Origin: Diprion similis
Taxonomy: Eukaryota > Arthropoda > Insecta > Hymenoptera > Diprionidae
DNA: 64,000 bases
Direction of reading: 5' to 3'
Assembly: GCF_021155765.1 (NCBI RefSeq)
Contig: NC_060107.1
Coordinates: 1,470,501-1,534,500, forward strand
The position numbers and the translations under genes are program-made. This document shows positions 1 through 12,719 of the stretch, piece by piece. The notes beneath the pieces are model-generated. The model saw nothing but the letters and a program-made list of their open reading frames with translations, searched no databases and was not told where the DNA came from. The first letter of the stretch is position 1. Each line of letters opens with the position of its first letter.

Positions 1-136
1 CAGCAGCAGAAAAATGACGACGAAAATCATGAGTTTTTCGGCTGTAACTTTTCAGCTATCGCTCGCAGCGTATTGGGACTGCGCTTAATCGATTCCTCTC
101 GCAAAATTACGTCGGAATAGTGCCCCATAAAATTAA

Positions 137-3100
137 TTGCCGCACTTTTCAAAGTCGGCGAATTTTTCGCCAAAAATCCGAAGGGGTAAGCCTTACTTTT
201 TTGGTCATTTTCGGAGCCGAGAATTTTTCGTCTCGAAATCGATTTGTATGACCATCTCTAGAGTAAATCGACCCCCAGGAACTCAGAAAACACATCAAAA
301 AGAGCGTAGGACCAGCAGCAGAGAAATGACGACGAAAATCATGAGTTTTTCGGCTGTAACTTTTCAGCTATCGCTCGCAGCGTATTGTGACTGCGCTTAA
401 TCGATTCCTCTCGCAAAATTACGTCGGAATAGTGCCCCATAAAATTAATTGCCGCACTTTTCAAAGTCGGCGAATTTTTCGCCAAAAATCCAAAGGGGTA
501 AGCCTTACTTTTTTGGTCATTTTCGGAGCTGAGAATTTTTCGTCTCGGAATCAATTTGTATGACCATCTCTAGAGTGAATCGACCCCCAGGAACTCAGAA
601 AACACATCAAAAAGAGCGTAGGACCAGCAGCAGAGAAATGACGACGAAAATCATGAGTTTTTCGGCTGTAACTTTTCAGCTATCGCTCGCAGCGTATTGG
701 GACTGCGCTTAATCGATTCCTCTCGCAAAATTACGTCGGAATAGTGCCCCATAAAATGAATTGCCGCACTTTTCAAAGTCGGCGAATTTTTCGCCAAAAA
801 TCCAAAGGGGTAAGCCTTACTTTTTTGGTCATTTTCTGAGCTGAGAATTTTTCGTCTCGGAATCAATTTGTTTGACCATCTCTAGAGTAAATCGACCCTC
901 AGGAACTCAGAAAACACATCAAAAAGAGCGTAGGACCAGCAGCAGAGAAATGACGACGAAAATCATGAGTTTTTCGGCTGTAACTTTTCAGCTATCGCTC
1001 GCAGCGTATTGGGACTGCGCTTAATCGATTCCTCTCGCAAAATTACGTCGGAATAGTGCCCCATAAAATTAATTGCCGCACTTTTCAAAGTCGGCGAATT
1101 TTTCGCCAAAAATCCAAAGGGGTAAGCCTTACTTTTTTGGTCATTTTCGGAGCTGAGAATTTTTCGTCTCGGAATCAATTTGTATGACCATCTCTAGAGT
1201 GAATCGACCCCCAGGAACTCAGAAAACACATCAAAAAGAGCGTAGGACCAGCAGCAGAGAAATGACGACGAAAATCATGAGTTTTTCGGCTGTAACTTTT
1301 CAGCTATCGCTCGCAGCGTATTGGGACTGCGCTTAATCGATTCCTCTCGCAAAATTACGTCGGAATAGTGCCCCATAAAATGAATTGCCGCACTTTTCAA
1401 AGTCGGCGAATTTTTCGCCAAAAATCCGAAGGGGTAAGCCTTACTTTTTTGGTCATTTTCGGAGCCGAGAATTTTTCGTCTCGAAATCGATTTGTATGAC
1501 CATCTCTAGAGTAAATCGACCCCCAGGAACTCAGAAAACACAAAAAAAAGAGCGTAGGACCAGCAGCAGAAAAATGACGACGAAAATCATGAGTTTTTCG
1601 GCTGTAACTTTTCAGCTATCGCTCGCAGCGTATTATGACTGCGCTTAATCGATTCCTCTCGCAAAATTACGTCGGAATAGTGCCTCATAAAATTATTTGC
1701 CGCACTTTTCAAAGTCGGCGAATTTTTCGCCAAAAATCCAAAGGGGTAAGCCTTACTTTTTTGGTCATTTTCGGAGCTGAGAATTTTTCGTCTCGGAATC
1801 AATTTGTATGACCATCTCTAGAGTAAATCGACCCCCACGAACTCAGAAAACACATCAAAAAGAGCGTAGGACCAGCAGCAGAGAAATGACGACGAAAATC
1901 ATGAGTTTTTCGGCTGTAACTTTTCAGCTATCGCTCGCAGCGTATTATGACTGCGCTTAATCGATTCCTCTCGCAAAATTACGTCGGAATAGTGCCTCAT
2001 CAAATTAATTGCCGCACTTTTCAAAGTCGGCGAATTTTTCGCCAAAAATCCAAAGGGGTAAGCCTTACTTTTTTGGTCATTTTCGGAGCCGAGAATTTTT
2101 CGTCTCGAAATCGATTTGTATGACCATCTCTAGAGTAAATCGACCCCCAGGAACTCAGAAAACACAAAAAAAAGAGCGTAGGACCAGCAGCAGAAAAATG
2201 ACGACGAAAATCATGAGTTTTTCGGCTGTAACTTTTCAGCTATCGCTCGCAGCGTATTGTGACTGCGCTTAATCGATTCCTCTCGCAAAATTACGTCGGA
2301 ATAGTGCCTCATAAAATTAATTGCCGCACTTTTCAAAGTCGGCGAATTTTTCGCCAAAAATCCAAAGGGGTAAGCCTTACTTTTTTGGTCATTTTCGGAG
2401 CCGAGAATTTTTCGTCTCGAAATCGATTCGTATGACCATCTCTAGAGTAAATCGACCCCCAGGAACTCAGAAAACACAAAAAAAAGAGCGTAGGACCAGC
2501 AGCAGAAAAATGACGACGAAAATCATGAGTTTTTCGGCTGTAACTTTTCAGCTATCGCTCGCAGCGTATTGGGACTGCGCTTAATCGATTCCTCTCGCAA
2601 AATTACGTCGGAATAGTGCCTCATAAAATTAATTGCCGCACTTTTCAAAGTCGGCGAATTTTTCGCCAAAAATCCAAAGGGGTAAGCCTTACTTTTTTGG
2701 TCATTTTCGGAGCTGAGAATTTTTCGTCTCGGAATCAATTTGTATGACCATCTCTAGAGTAAATCGACCCCCAGGAACTCAGAAAACACATCAAAAAGAG
2801 CGTAGGACCAGCAGCAGAGAAATGACGACGAAAATCATGAGTTTTTCGGCTGTCACTTTTCAGCTATCGCTCGCAGCGTATTGTGACTGCGCTTAATCGA
2901 TTCCTCTCGCAAAATTACGTCGGAATAGTGCCTCATAAAATTAATTGCCGCACTTTTCAAAGTCGGCGAATTTTTCGCCAAAAATCCAAAGGGGTAAGCC
3001 TTACTTTTTTGGTCATTTTCGGAGCTGAGAATTTTTCGTCTCGGAATCAATTTGTATGACCATCTCTAGAGTAAATCGACCCCCAGGAACTCAGAAAACA

Positions 3101-3568
3101 CAAAAAAAAGAGCGTAGGACCAGCAGCAGAAAAATGACGACGAAAATCATGAGTTTTTCGGCTGTAACTTTTCAGCTATCGCTCGCAGCGTATTGTGACT
3201 GCGCTTAATCGATTCCTCTCGCAAAATTACGTCGGAATAGTGCCTCATAAAATTAATTGCCGCACTTTTCAAAGTCGGCGAATTTTTCGCCAAAAATCCA
3301 AAGGGGTAAGCCTTACTTTTTTGGTCATTTTCGGAGCCGAGAATTTTTCGTCTCGAAATCGATTTGTATGACCATCTCTAGAGTAAATCGACCCCCAGGA
3401 ACTCAGAAAACACAAAAAAAAGAGCGTAGGACCAGCAGCAGAAAAATGACGACGAAAATCATGAGTTTTTCGGCTGTAACTTTTCAGCTATCGCTCGCAG
3501 CGTATTGGGACTGCGCTTAATCGATTCCTCTCGCAAAATTACGTCGGAATAGTGCCCCATAAAATTAA
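137..3568. repeat. Higher-order satellite block 1 (11 monomers, 3432 bp)
   Basis: The order of marker variants in this block recurs in the next two blocks. Markers include CCCCCACGAACTC at about 1832, TTATTTGCCGC at about 1693 and a TGTCACTTTTCAG variant at about 2852. The block boundary is arbitrary within the cycle; I placed it at the start of an identical-looking monomer. Confidence 0.8.
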
Positions 3569-6500
3569 TTGCCGCACTTTTCAAAGTCGGCGAATTTTTC
3601 GCCAAAAATCCGAAGGGGTAAGCCTTACTTTTTTGGTCATTTTCGGAGCCGAGAATTTTTCGTCTCGAAATCGATTTGTATGACCATCTCTAGAGTAAAT
3701 CGACCCCCAGGAACTCAGAAAACACATCAAAAAGAGCGTAGGACCAGCAGCAGAGAAATGACGACGAAAATCATGAGTTTTTCGGCTGTAACTTTTCAGC
3801 TATCGCTCGCAGCGTATTGGGACTGCGCTTAATCGATTCCTCTCGCAAAATTACGTCGGAATAGTGCCCCATAAAATGAATTGCCGCACTTTTCAAAGTC
3901 GGCGAATTTTTCGCCAAAAATCCAAAGGGGTAAGCCTTACTTTTTTGGTCATTTTCGGAGCTGAGAATTTTTCGTCTCGGAATCAATTTGTTTGACCATC
4001 TCTAGAGTAAATCGACCCTCAGGAACTCAGAAAACACATCAAAAAGAGCGTAGGACCAGCAGCAGAGAAATGACGACGAAAATCATGAGTTTTTCGGCTG
4101 TAACTTTTCAGCTATCGCTCGCAGCGTATTGGGACTGCGCTTAATCGATTCCTCTCGCAAAATTACGTCGGAATAGTGCCCCATAAAATGAATTGCCGCA
4201 CTTTTCAAAGTCGGCGAATTTTTCGCCAAAAATCCAAAGGGGTAAGCCTTACTTTTTTGGTCATTATCTGAGCTGAGAATTTTTCGTCTCGGAATCAATT
4301 TGTTTGACCATCTCTAGAGTAAATCGACCCTCAGGAACTCAGAAAACACATCAAAAAGAGCGTAGGACCAGCAGCAGAGAAATGACGACGAAAATCATGA
4401 GTTTTTCGGCTGTAACTTTTCAGCTATCGCTCGCAGCGTATTGGGACTGCGCTTAATCGATTCCTCTCGCAAAATTACGTCGGAATAGTGCCCCATAAAA
4501 TTAATTGCCGCACTTTTCAAAGTCGGCGAATTTTTCGCCAAAAATCCAAAGGGGTAAGCCTTACTTTTTTGGTCATTTTCGGAGCTGAGAATTTTTCGTC
4601 TCGGAATCAATTTGTATGACCATCTCTAGAGTGAATCGACCCCCAGGAACTCAGAAAACACATCAAAAAGAGCGTAGGACCAGCAGCAGAGAAATGACGA
4701 CGAAAATCATGAGTTTTTCGGCTGTAACTTTTCAGCTATCGCTCGCAGCGTATTGGGACTGCGCTTAATCGATTCCTCTCGCAAAATTACGTCGGAATAG
4801 TGCCCCATAAAATGAATTGCCGCACTTTTCAAAGTCGGCGAATTTTTCGCCAAAAATCCAAAGGGGTAAGCCTTACTTTTTTGGTCATTTTCTGAGCTGA
4901 GAATTTTTCGTCTCGGAATCAATTTGTTTGACCATCTCTAGAGTAAATCGACCCTCAGGAACTCAGAAAACACATCAAAAAGAGCGTAGGACCAGCAGCA
5001 GAGAAATGACGACGAAAATCATGAGTTTTTCGGCTGTAACTTTTCAGCTATCGCTCGCAGCGTATTGGGACTGCGCTTAATCGATTCCTCTCGCAAAATT
5101 ACGTCGGAATAGTGCCCCATAAAATTAATTGCCGCACTTTTCAAAGTCGGCGAATTTTTCGCCAAAAATCCAAAGGGGTAAGCCTTACTTTTTTGGTCAT
5201 TTTCGGAGCTGAGAATTTTTCGTCTCGGAATCAATTTGTATGACCATCTCTAGAGTGAATCGACCCCCAGGAACTCAGAAAACACATCAAAAAGAGCGTA
5301 GGACCAGCAGCAGAGAAATGACGACGAAAATCATGAGTTTTTCGGCTGTAACTTTTCAGCTATCGCTCGCAGCGTATTGGGACTGCGCTTAATCGATTCC
5401 TCTCGCAAAATTACGTCGGAATAGTGCCCCATAAAATGAATTGCCGCACTTTTCAAAGTCGGCGAATTTTTCGCCAAAAATCCGAAGGGGTAAGCCTTAC
5501 TTTTTTGGTCATTTTCGGAGCCGAGAATTTTTCGTCTCGAAATCGATTTGTATGACCATCTCTAGAGTAAATCGACCCCCAGGAACTCAGAAAACACAAA
5601 AAAAAGAGCGTAGGACCAGCAGCAGAAAAATGACGACGAAAATCATGAGTTTTTCGGCTGTAACTTTTCAGCTATCGCTCGCAGCGTATTATGACTGCGC
5701 TTAATCGATTCCTCTCGCAAAATTACGTCGGAATAGTGCCTCATAAAATTATTTGCCGCACTTTTCAAAGTCGGCGAATTTTTCGCCAAAAATCCAAAGG
5801 GGTAAGCCTTACTTTTTTGGTCATTTTCGGAGCTGAGAATTTTTCGTCTCGGAATCAATTTGTATGACCATCTCTAGAGTAAATCGACCCCCACGAACTC
5901 AGAAAACACATCAAAAAGAGCGTAGGACCAGCAGCAGAGAAATGACGACGAAAATCATGAGTTTTTCGGCTGTAACTTTTCAGCTATCGCTCGCAGCGTA
6001 TTATGACTGCGCTTAATCGATTCCTCTCGCAAAATTACGTCGGAATAGTGCCTCATCAAATCAATTGCCGCACTTTTCAAAGTCGGCGAATTTTTCGCCA
6101 AAAATCCAAAGGGGTAAGCCTTACTTTTTTGGTCATTTTCGGAGCCGAGAATTTTTCGTCTCGAAATCGATTTGTATGACCATCTCTAGAGTAAATCGAC
6201 CCCCAGGAACTCAGAAAACACAAAAAAAAGAGCGTAGGACCAGCAGCAGAAAAATGACGACGAAAATCATGAGTTTTTCGGCTGTAACTTTTCAGCTATC
6301 GCTCGCAGCGTATTGTGACTGCGCTTAATCGATTCCTCTCGCAAAATTACGTCGGAATAGTGCCTCATAAAATTAATTGCCGCACTTTTCAAAGTCGGCG
6401 AATTTTTCGCCAAAAATCCAAAGGGGTAAGCCTTACTTTTTTGGTCATTTTCGGAGCCGAGAATTTTTCGTCTCGAAATCGATTTGTATGACCATCTCTA

Positions 6501-7624
6501 GAGTAAATCGACCCCCAGGAACTCAGAAAACACAAAAAAAAGAGCGTAGGACCAGCAGCAGAAAAATGACGACGAAAATCATGAGTTTTTCGGCTGTAAC
6601 TTTTCAGCTATCGCTCGCAGCGTATTGGGACTGCGCTTAATCGATTCCTCTCGCAAAATTACGTCGGAATAGTGCCTCATAAAATTAATTGCCGCACTTT
6701 TCAAAGTCGGCGAATTTTTCGCCAAAAATCCAAAGGGGTAAGCCTTACTTTTTTGGTCATTTTCGGAGCTGAGAATTTTTCGTCTCGGAATCAATTTGTA
6801 TGACCATCTCTAGAGTAAATCGACCCCCAGGAACTCAGAAAACACATCAAAAAGAGCGTAGGACCAGCAGCAGAGAAATGACGACGAAAATCATGAGTTT
6901 TTCGGCTGTCACTTTTCAGCTATCGCTCGCAGCGTATTGTGACTGCGCTTAATCGATTCCTCTCGCAAAATTACGTCGGAATAGTGCCTCATAAAATTAA
7001 TTGCCGCACTTTTCAAAGTCGGCGAATTTTTCGCCAAAAATCCAAAGGGGTAAGCCTTACTTTTTTGGTCATTTTCGGAGCTGAGAATTTTTCGTCTCGG
7101 AATCAATTTGTATGACCATCTCTAGAGTAAATCGACCCCCAGGAACTCAGAAAACACAAAAAAAAGAGCGTAGGACCAGCAGCAGAAAAATGACGACGAA
7201 AATCATGAGTTTTTCGGCTGTAACTTTTCAGCTATCGCTCGCAGCGTATTGTGACTGCGCTTAATCGATTCCTCTCGCAAAATTACGTCGGAATAGTGCC
7301 TCATAAAATTAATTGCCGCACTTTTCAAAGTCGGCGAATTTTTCGCCAAAAATCCAAAGGGGTAAGCCTTACTTTTTTGGTCATTTTCGGAGCCGAGAAT
7401 TTTTCGTCTCGAAATCGATTTGTATGACCATCTCTAGAGTAAATCGACCCCCAGGAACTCAGAAAACACAAAAAAAAGAGCGTAGGACCAGCAGCAGAAA
7501 AATGACGACGAAAATCATGAGTTTTTCGGCTGTAACTTTTCAGCTATCGCTCGCAGCGTATTGGGACTGCGCTTAATCGATTCCTCTCGCAAAATTACGT
7601 CGGAATAGTGCCCCATAAAATTAA
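3569..7624. repeat. Higher-order satellite block 2 (13 monomers, 4056 bp)
   Basis: This block has the same monomer order as block 1 plus one extra dimer in its first half, between 3771 and 5440, where two monomer types alternate one more time. The marker CCCCCACGAACTC lies 4056 bp after its copy in block 1, and the TGTCACTTTT marker recurs at about 6908. A local dimer duplication by unequal exchange is the simplest explanation. Confidence 0.8.
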
Positions 7625-10600
7625 TTGCCGCACTTTTCAAAGTCGGCGAATTTTTCGCCAAAAATCCGAAGGGGTAAGCCTTACTTTTTTGGTCATTTTC
7701 GGAGCCGAGAATTTTTCGTCTCGAAATCGATTTGTATGACCATCTCTAGAGTAAATCGACCCCCAGGAACTCAGAAAACACATCAAAAAGAGCGTAGGAC
7801 CAGCAGCAGAGAAATGACGACGAAAATCATGAGTTTTTCGGCTGTAACTTTTCAGCTATCGCTCGCAGCGTATTGTGACTGCGCTTAATCGATTCCTCTC
7901 GCAAAATTACGTCGGAATAGTGCCCCATAAAATTAATTGCCGCACTTTTCAAAGTCGGCGAATTTTTCGCCAAAAATCCAAAGGGGTAAGCCTTACTTTT
8001 TTGGTCATTTTCGGAGCTGAGAATTTTTCGTCTCGGAATCAATTTGTATGACCATCTCTAGAGTGAATCGACCCCCAGGAACTCAGAAAACACATCAAAA
8101 AGAGCGTAGGACCAGCAGCAGAGAAATGACGACGAAAATCATGAGTTTTTCGGCTGTAACTTTTCAGCTATCGCTCGCAGCGTATTGGGACTGCGCTTAA
8201 TCGATTCCTCTCGCAAAATTACGTCGGAATAGTGCCCCATAAAATGAATTGCCGCACTTTTCAAAGTCGGCGAATTTTTCGCCAAAAATCCAAAGGGGTA
8301 AGCCTTACTTTTTTGGTCATTTTCTGAGCTGAGAATTTTTCGTCTCGGAATCAATTTGTTTGACCATCTCTAGAGTAAATCGACCCTCAGGAACTCAGAA
8401 AACACATCAAAAAGAGCGTAGGACCAGCAGCAGAGAAATGACGACGAAAATCATGAGTTTTTCGGCTGTAACTTTTCAGCTATCGCTCGCAGCGTATTGG
8501 GACTGCGCTTAATCGATTCCTCTCGCAAAATTACGTCGGAATAGTGCCCCATAAAATTAATTGCCGCACTTTTCAAAGTCGGCGAATTTTTCGCCAAAAA
8601 TCCAAAGGGGTAAGCCTTACTTTTTTGGTCATTTTCGGAGCTGAGAATTTTTCGTCTCGGAATCAATTTGTATGACCATCTCTAGAGTGAATCGACCCCC
8701 AGGAACTCAGAAAACACATCAAAAAGAGCGTAGGACCAGCAGCAGAGAAATGACGACGAAAATCATGAGTTTTTCGGCTGTAACTTTTCAGCTATCGCTC
8801 GCAGCGTATTGGGACTGCGCTTAATCGATTCCTCTCGCAAAATTACGTCGGAATAGTGCCCCATAAAATGAATTGCCGCACTTTTCAAAGTCGGCGAATT
8901 TTTCGCCAAAAATCCGAAGGGGTAAGCCTTACTTTTTTGGTCATTTTCGGAGCCGAGAATTTTTCGTCTCGAAATCGATTTGTATGACCATCTCTAGAGT
9001 AAATCGACCCCCAGGAACTCAGAAAACACAAAAAAAAGAGCGTAGGACCAGCAGCAGAAAAATGACGACGAAAATCATGAGTTTTTCGGCTGTAACTTTT
9101 CAGCTATCGCTCGCAGCGTATTATGACTGCGCTTAATCGATTCCTCTCGCAAAATTACGTCGGAATAGTGCCTCATAAAATTATTTGCCGCACTTTTCAA
9201 AGTCGGCGAATTTTTCGCCAAAAATCCAAAGGGGTAAGCCTTACTTTTTTGGTCATTTTCGGAGCTGAGAATTTTTCGTCTCGGAATCAATTTGTATGAC
9301 CATCTCTAGAGTAAATCGACCCCCACGAACTCAGAAAACACATCAAAAAGAGCGTAGGACCAGCAGCAGAGAAATGACGACGAAAATCATGAGTTTTTCG
9401 GCTGTAACTTTTCAGCTATCGCTCGCAGCGTATTATGACTGCGCTTAATCGATTCCTCTCGCAAAATTACGTCGGAATAGTGCCTCATCAAATTAATTGC
9501 CGCACTTTTCAAAGTCGGCGAATTTTTCGCCAAAAATCCAAAGGGGTAAGCCTTACTTTTTTGGTCATTTTTGGAGCCGAGAATTTTTCGTCTCGAAATC
9601 GATTTGTATGACCATCTCTAGAGTAAATCGACCCCCAGGAACTCAGAAAACACAAAAAAAAGAGCGTAGGACCAGCAGCAGAAAAATGACGACGAAAATC
9701 ATGAGTTTTTCGGCTGTAACTTTTCAGCTATCGCTCGCAGCGTATTGTGACTGCGCTTAATCGATTCCTCTCGCAAAATTACGTCGGAATAGTGCCTCAT
9801 AAAATTAATTGCCGCACTTTTCAAAGTCGGCGAATTTTTCGCCAAAAATCCAAAGGGGTAAGCCTTACTTTTTTGGTCATTTTCGGAGCCGAGAATTTTT
9901 CGTCTCGAAATCGATTTGTATGACCATCTCTAGAGTAAATCGACCCCCAGGAACTCAGAAAACACAAAAAAAAGAGCGTAGGACCAGCAGCAGAAAAATG
10001 ACGACGAAAATCATGAGTTTTTCGGCTGTAACTTTTCAGCTATCGCTCGCAGCGTATTGGGACTGCGCTTAATCGATTCCTCTCGCAAAATTACGTCGGA
10101 ATAGTGCCTCATAAAATTAATTGCCGCACTTTTCAAAGTCGGCGAATTTTTCGCCAAAAATCCAAAGGGGTAAGCCTTACTTTTTTGGTCATTTTCGGAG
10201 CTGAGAATTTTTCGTCTCGGAATCAATTTGTATGACCATCTCTAGAGTAAATCGACCCCCAGGAACTCAGAAAACACATCAAAAAGAGCGTAGGACCAGC
10301 AGCAGAGAAATGACGACGAAAATCATGAGTTTTTCGGCTGTCACTTTTCAGCTATCGCTCGCAGCGTATTGTGACTGCGCTTAATCGATTCCTCTCGCAA
10401 AATTACGTCGGAATAGTGCCTCATAAAATTAATTGCCGCACTTTTCAAAGTCGGCGAATTTTTCGCCAAAAATCCAAAGGGGTAAGCCTTACTTTTTTGG
10501 TCATTTTCGGAGCTGAGAATTTTTCGTCTCGGAATCAATTTGTATGACCATCTCTAGAGTAAATCGACCCCCAGGAACTCAGAAAACACAAAAAAAAGAG

Positions 10601-11056
10601 CGTAGGACCAGCAGCAGAAAAATGACGACGAAAATCATGAGTTTTTCGGCTGTAACTTTTCAGCTATCGCTCGCAGCGTATTGTGACTGCGCTTAATCGA
10701 TTCCTCTCGCAAAATTACGTCGGAATAGTGCCTCATAAAATTAATTGCCGCACTTTTCAAAGTCGGCGAATTTTTCGCCAAAAATCCAAAGGGGTAAGCC
10801 TTACTTTTTTGGTCATTTTCGGAGCCGAGAATTTTTCGTCTCGAAATCGATTTGTATGACCATCTCTAGAGTAAATCGACCCCCAGGAACTCAGAAAACA
10901 CAAAAAAAAGAGCGTAGGACCAGCAGCAGAAAAATGACGACGAAAATCATGAGTTTTTCGGCTGTAACTTTTCAGCTATCGCTCGCAGCGTATTGGGACT
11001 GCGCTTAATCGATTCCTCTCGCAAAATTACGTCGGAATAGTGCCCCATAAAATTAA
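7625..11056. repeat. Higher-order satellite block 3 (11 monomers, 3432 bp)
   Basis: This block repeats block 1 in order and length. Its CCCCCACGAACTC marker is 3432 bp after the copy in block 2, and the TGTCACTTTT marker falls at about 10340. Few private changes are visible, one being ATTTTTGGAGCC at about 9569. Confidence 0.8.
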
Positions 11057-12564
11057 TTGCCGCACTTTTCAAAGTCGGCGAATTTTTCGCCAAAAATCCG
11101 AAGGGGTAAGCCTTACTTTTTTGGTCATTTTCGGAGCCGAGAATTTTTCGTCTCGAAATCGATTTGTATGACCATCTCTAGAGTAAATCGACCCCCAGGA
11201 ACTCAGAAAACACATCAAAAAGAGCGTAGGACCAGCAGCAGAGAAATGACGACGAAAATCATGAGTTTTTCGGCTGTAACTTTTCAGCTATCGCTCGCAG
11301 CGTATTGTGACTGCGCTTAATCGATTCCTCTCGCAAAATTACGTCGGAATAGTGCCCCATAAAATTAATTGCCGCACTTTTCAAAGTCGGCGAATTTTTC
11401 GCCAAAAATCCAAAGGGGTAAGCCTTACTTTTTTGGTCATTTTCGGAGCTGAGAATTTTTCGTCTCGGAATCAATTTGTTTGACCATCTCTAGAGTAAAT
11501 CGACCCTCAGGAACTCAGAAAACACATCAAAAAGAGCGTAGGACCAGCAGCAGAGAAATGACGACGAAAATCATGAGTTTTTCGGCTGTAACTTTTCAGC
11601 TATCGCTCGCAGCGTATTATGACTGCGCTTAATCGATTCCTCTCGCAAAATTACGTCGGAATAGTGCCTCATAAAATTAATTGCCGCACTTTTCAAAGTC
11701 GGCGAATTTTTCGCCAAAAATCCAAAGGGGTAAGCCTTACTTTTTTGGTCATTTTCGAAGCCGAGAATTTTTCGTCTCGGAATCAATTTGTATGACCATC
11801 TCCAGAGTAAATCGACCCTCAGGAACTCAGAAAACACATCAAAAAGAGCGTAGGACCAGCAGCAGAGAAATGACGACGAAAATCATGAGTTTTTCGGCTG
11901 TAACTTTTCAGCTATCGCTCGCAGCGTATTGGGACTGCGGTTAATCGATTTCTCTCGCAAAATTACGTCGGAATAGTGCCCCATAAAATTAATTGCCGCA
12001 CTCTTCAAAGTCGGCGAATTTTTCGCCAAAAATCCAAAGGGGTAAGCCTTACTTTTTTTGTCATTTTCGTAGCTGAGAATTTTTCGTCTCGGAATCAATT
12101 TGTATGACCATCTCTAGAGTAAATCGACCCTCAGGAACTCAGAAAACACATCAAAAAGAGCGTAGGACCAGCAGCAGAAAAATGACGACGAAAATCATGA
12201 GTTTTTCGGCTGTAACTTTTCAGCTATCGCTCGCAGCGTATTGGGACTGCGCTTAATCGATTCCTCTCGCAAAATTACGTCGGAATAGTGCCTCATAAAA
12301 TTAATTGCCGCACTTTTCAAAGTCGGCGAATTTTTCGCCAAAAATCCAAAGGGGTAAGCCTTACTTTTTTGGTCATTTTCGAAGCCGAGAATTTTTCGTC
12401 TTGGAATCAATTTGTATGACCATCTCTAGAGTAAATCGACCCCCAGGAACTCAGAAAACACATCAAAAAGAGCGTAGGACCAGCAGCAGAGAAATGACGA
12501 CGAAAATCATGAGTTTTTCGGCTGTAACTTTTCAGCTATCGCTCGCAGCGTATTGGGACTGCGC
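11057..12564. repeat. Diverged terminal satellite monomers at the array border
   Basis: The last monomers do not continue the higher-order cycle and carry more private changes: CTCCAGAGTAAATC near 11799, GACTGCGGTTAATCGATTTC near 11934, TTTCGTAGCTG near 12064 and CGTCTTGG near 12397. Diverged edge units are typical of satellites homogenised by unequal exchange in the interior. Confidence 0.8.
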
Positions 12565-12695
12565 TCAAGGGGGGGGTAAGGGTTTACAGTTACGAAAAAT
12601 CGATTTTCATTCTTTTGTGTATCAGTTTATTGTCAAATATTTCAAGACTATATTCTCAAAATTTCAAGTCGATCTGTGCAAAACTCTTAATGGTT

Positions 12696-12719
12696 GGGGG
12701 CGATGGGGGGGGAGGGGGG
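12696..12719 (+). other. G-quadruplex-type G-run cluster
   Basis: A run of five G, then nine G, then six G, separated by CGAT and A, gives at least four tracts of three or more G on the plus strand. A further eight-G run followed by TAAGGG lies just upstream at about 12569-12583. This matches the usual G4 pattern; folding is inferred. Confidence 0.6.

Larger units (their letters stand above)
1..12564. repeat. Satellite array, about 312-bp monomer, about 40 copies
   Basis: Head-to-tail copies of a 312-bp monomer fill this stretch, and the array is cut by the window start. Copies differ by only a few substitutions. Each carries the perfect dyad GGCGAATTTTTCGCC (157-171 in the first full copy). 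Two monomer flavours alternate: one has GAGCCGAG with TCTCGAAATCGATT, the other GAGCTGAG with TCTCGGAATCAATT. A second difference is a CACATCAAAAAG versus CACAAAAAAAAG linker. Since 312 is 104 codons, the same short open frames (87 and 71 codons) recur in every copy. They are interrupted in each unit, start without ATG and vary freely, so I read them as non-coding. The array stops abruptly at 12564, where the monomer text gives way to a G-run. Confidence 0.97.

Noticed and set aside
137..12410. Recurring 87- and 71-codon open frames across the array
   Set aside because: They are copies of one satellite phase, exist on both strands, start without ATG (TTG) in the plus-strand set, and show no sign of selection on the protein.
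1..12564. CRISPR-like or gene-cluster interpretation of the tandem repeats
   Set aside because: There are no spacers; the whole 312 bp repeats head to tail, and the flanking genes are insect genes.
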